Part shown: in pieces, positions 5,448-5,702 of the stretch
Layout: each line of letters begins with the position of its first letter
How positions within the stretch are numbered: the stretch's first letter is position 1
From: Alphaproteobacteria bacterium
GTDB lineage: Bacteria; Pseudomonadota; Alphaproteobacteria; Acetobacterales; Acetobacteraceae
Direction: 5' to 3'
Assembly (NCBI GenBank): GCA_026225015.1
Contig: JAMFRY010000193.1
Coordinates: forward strand, 1 to 5,702
DNA: 5,702 bases
Notes under the pieces: generated by a model
Told to the model about the DNA's origin: nothing
What the model saw: only the letters and a program-made list of their open reading frames with translations
Database searches by the model: none
Translations under genes and position numbers: made by a program

Positions 5448-5702
5448 ATTGGAAAGCCCTGGCGTGCAATTTCGTACTCGGAGGACTCGCCGAAGGTGTG
5501 GGGTGGTGGATGAGGTCAGAACTTCTGCCGGGGGGCGGAATCGAGCCACTGCTGATCGACGACCCGGTTAGAATCCATGAAGCCTGAGCTCAGGCTTGAT
5601 CCCATGCCGCAGTAATCCAGTCTCCGCTGAGGTTCTCAACCTCCGGAAAGACGGCTGAAAACTCAAGATGGTCGCATTGCCCTCTATGCAGACTTTAACT
5701 CG
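5448..5702. other. Region without a recognisable gene
   Basis: Frames here are short and resemble nothing I know. The minus strand is open from the window edge to TAA at 5570-5568 (44 residues, ending LRLHGF), and the plus strand has an ATG at 5668 open to the edge; neither has supporting evidence. An 18-bp perfect palindrome (5580-5597) and a 6-bp hairpin GAGGTT/AACCTC (5629-5643) are the only structures seen. Confidence 0.5.
5580..5597. repeat. Perfect 18-bp palindrome
   Basis: AAGCCTGAGCTCAGGCTT is fully self-complementary with no spacer, which suits a dimeric DNA-binding protein better than an RNA hairpin. No gene start is close enough to assign it as an operator. Confidence 0.6.

Noticed and set aside
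5297..5587. Plus-strand 96-codon frame
   Set aside because: Its first third reads through the tRNA-Arg fragment and the 13-bp repeat, the composition looks random, and no clear ribosome binding site or family motif was seen.
5568..5702. Minus-strand open frame from the window edge (44 residues)
   Set aside because: Short, no recognisable motif, and spans the 18-bp palindrome; an open frame of this length occurs often by chance in GC-rich DNA.
5668..5702. Plus-strand ATG open to the window edge (MVALPSMQTLT)
   Set aside because: Only 11 codons are visible, with no Shine-Dalgarno at proper spacing.

Overview
The window looks like chromosomal DNA of an alphaproteobacterium. The grounds are high GC in the coding regions, the protein character of the core genes, and dispersed palindromes of a kind common in that class; no species can be named. 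Most of it is one minus-strand operon, read from right to left: miaB (start 4801), phoH/ybeZ, ybeY, corC/ybeX, then a DUF1275 (YoaK-like) membrane protein ending at 294. The genes are tightly joined: miaB/phoH overlap by 4 bp (TTGA), phoH/ybeY are 2 bp apart, ybeY/corC overlap by 4 bp (ATGA), and corC/DUF1275 are 5 bp apart. The first four form the classic tRNA-modification / rRNA-maturation / ion-homeostasis cluster. Family knowledge would predict lnt (apolipoprotein N-acyltransferase) next, but a DUF1275 gene occupies that slot.

Region by region. Bases 1-293 hold no complete gene. There is an open reading tail (3-95, possibly the end of a transposase), then a dense block of near-perfect palindromes (92-135, 134-165, 203-243). 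Bases 294-4801 are the operon. Bases 4802-5093 are the miaB leader, with a perfect 11-bp hairpin (4808-4836) whose 3' arm covers the likely Shine-Dalgarno, followed by a 10-bp tandem repeat (5041-5080). Bases 5094-5168 are an intact plus-strand tRNA-Thr (anticodon CGT) with encoded CCA.

Bases 5169-5702 contain no convincing gene but carry several marks of tRNA-targeted site-specific integration. A 3' half of a tRNA-Arg (anticodon CCG) begins close to its anticodon loop (5333-5378). The same 13-bp sequence follows both this fragment and the intact tRNA-Thr at nearly the same offset. Two different sets of short direct repeats, of the sort integrases bind, lie just beyond. I read this as the edge or scar of one or two integrative elements; no integrase lies inside the window.

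Functionally, MiaB, PhoH and YbeY act on tRNA and rRNA, and CorC is a CBS-domain protein linked to cation handling and membrane integrity. The most unusual signals are non-coding: the hairpin over the miaB start, the in-frame 12-bp repeat at the ybeY 5' end, the palindrome block downstream of the operon, and the double tRNA att-like region. I found no clear undescribed multi-gene system.
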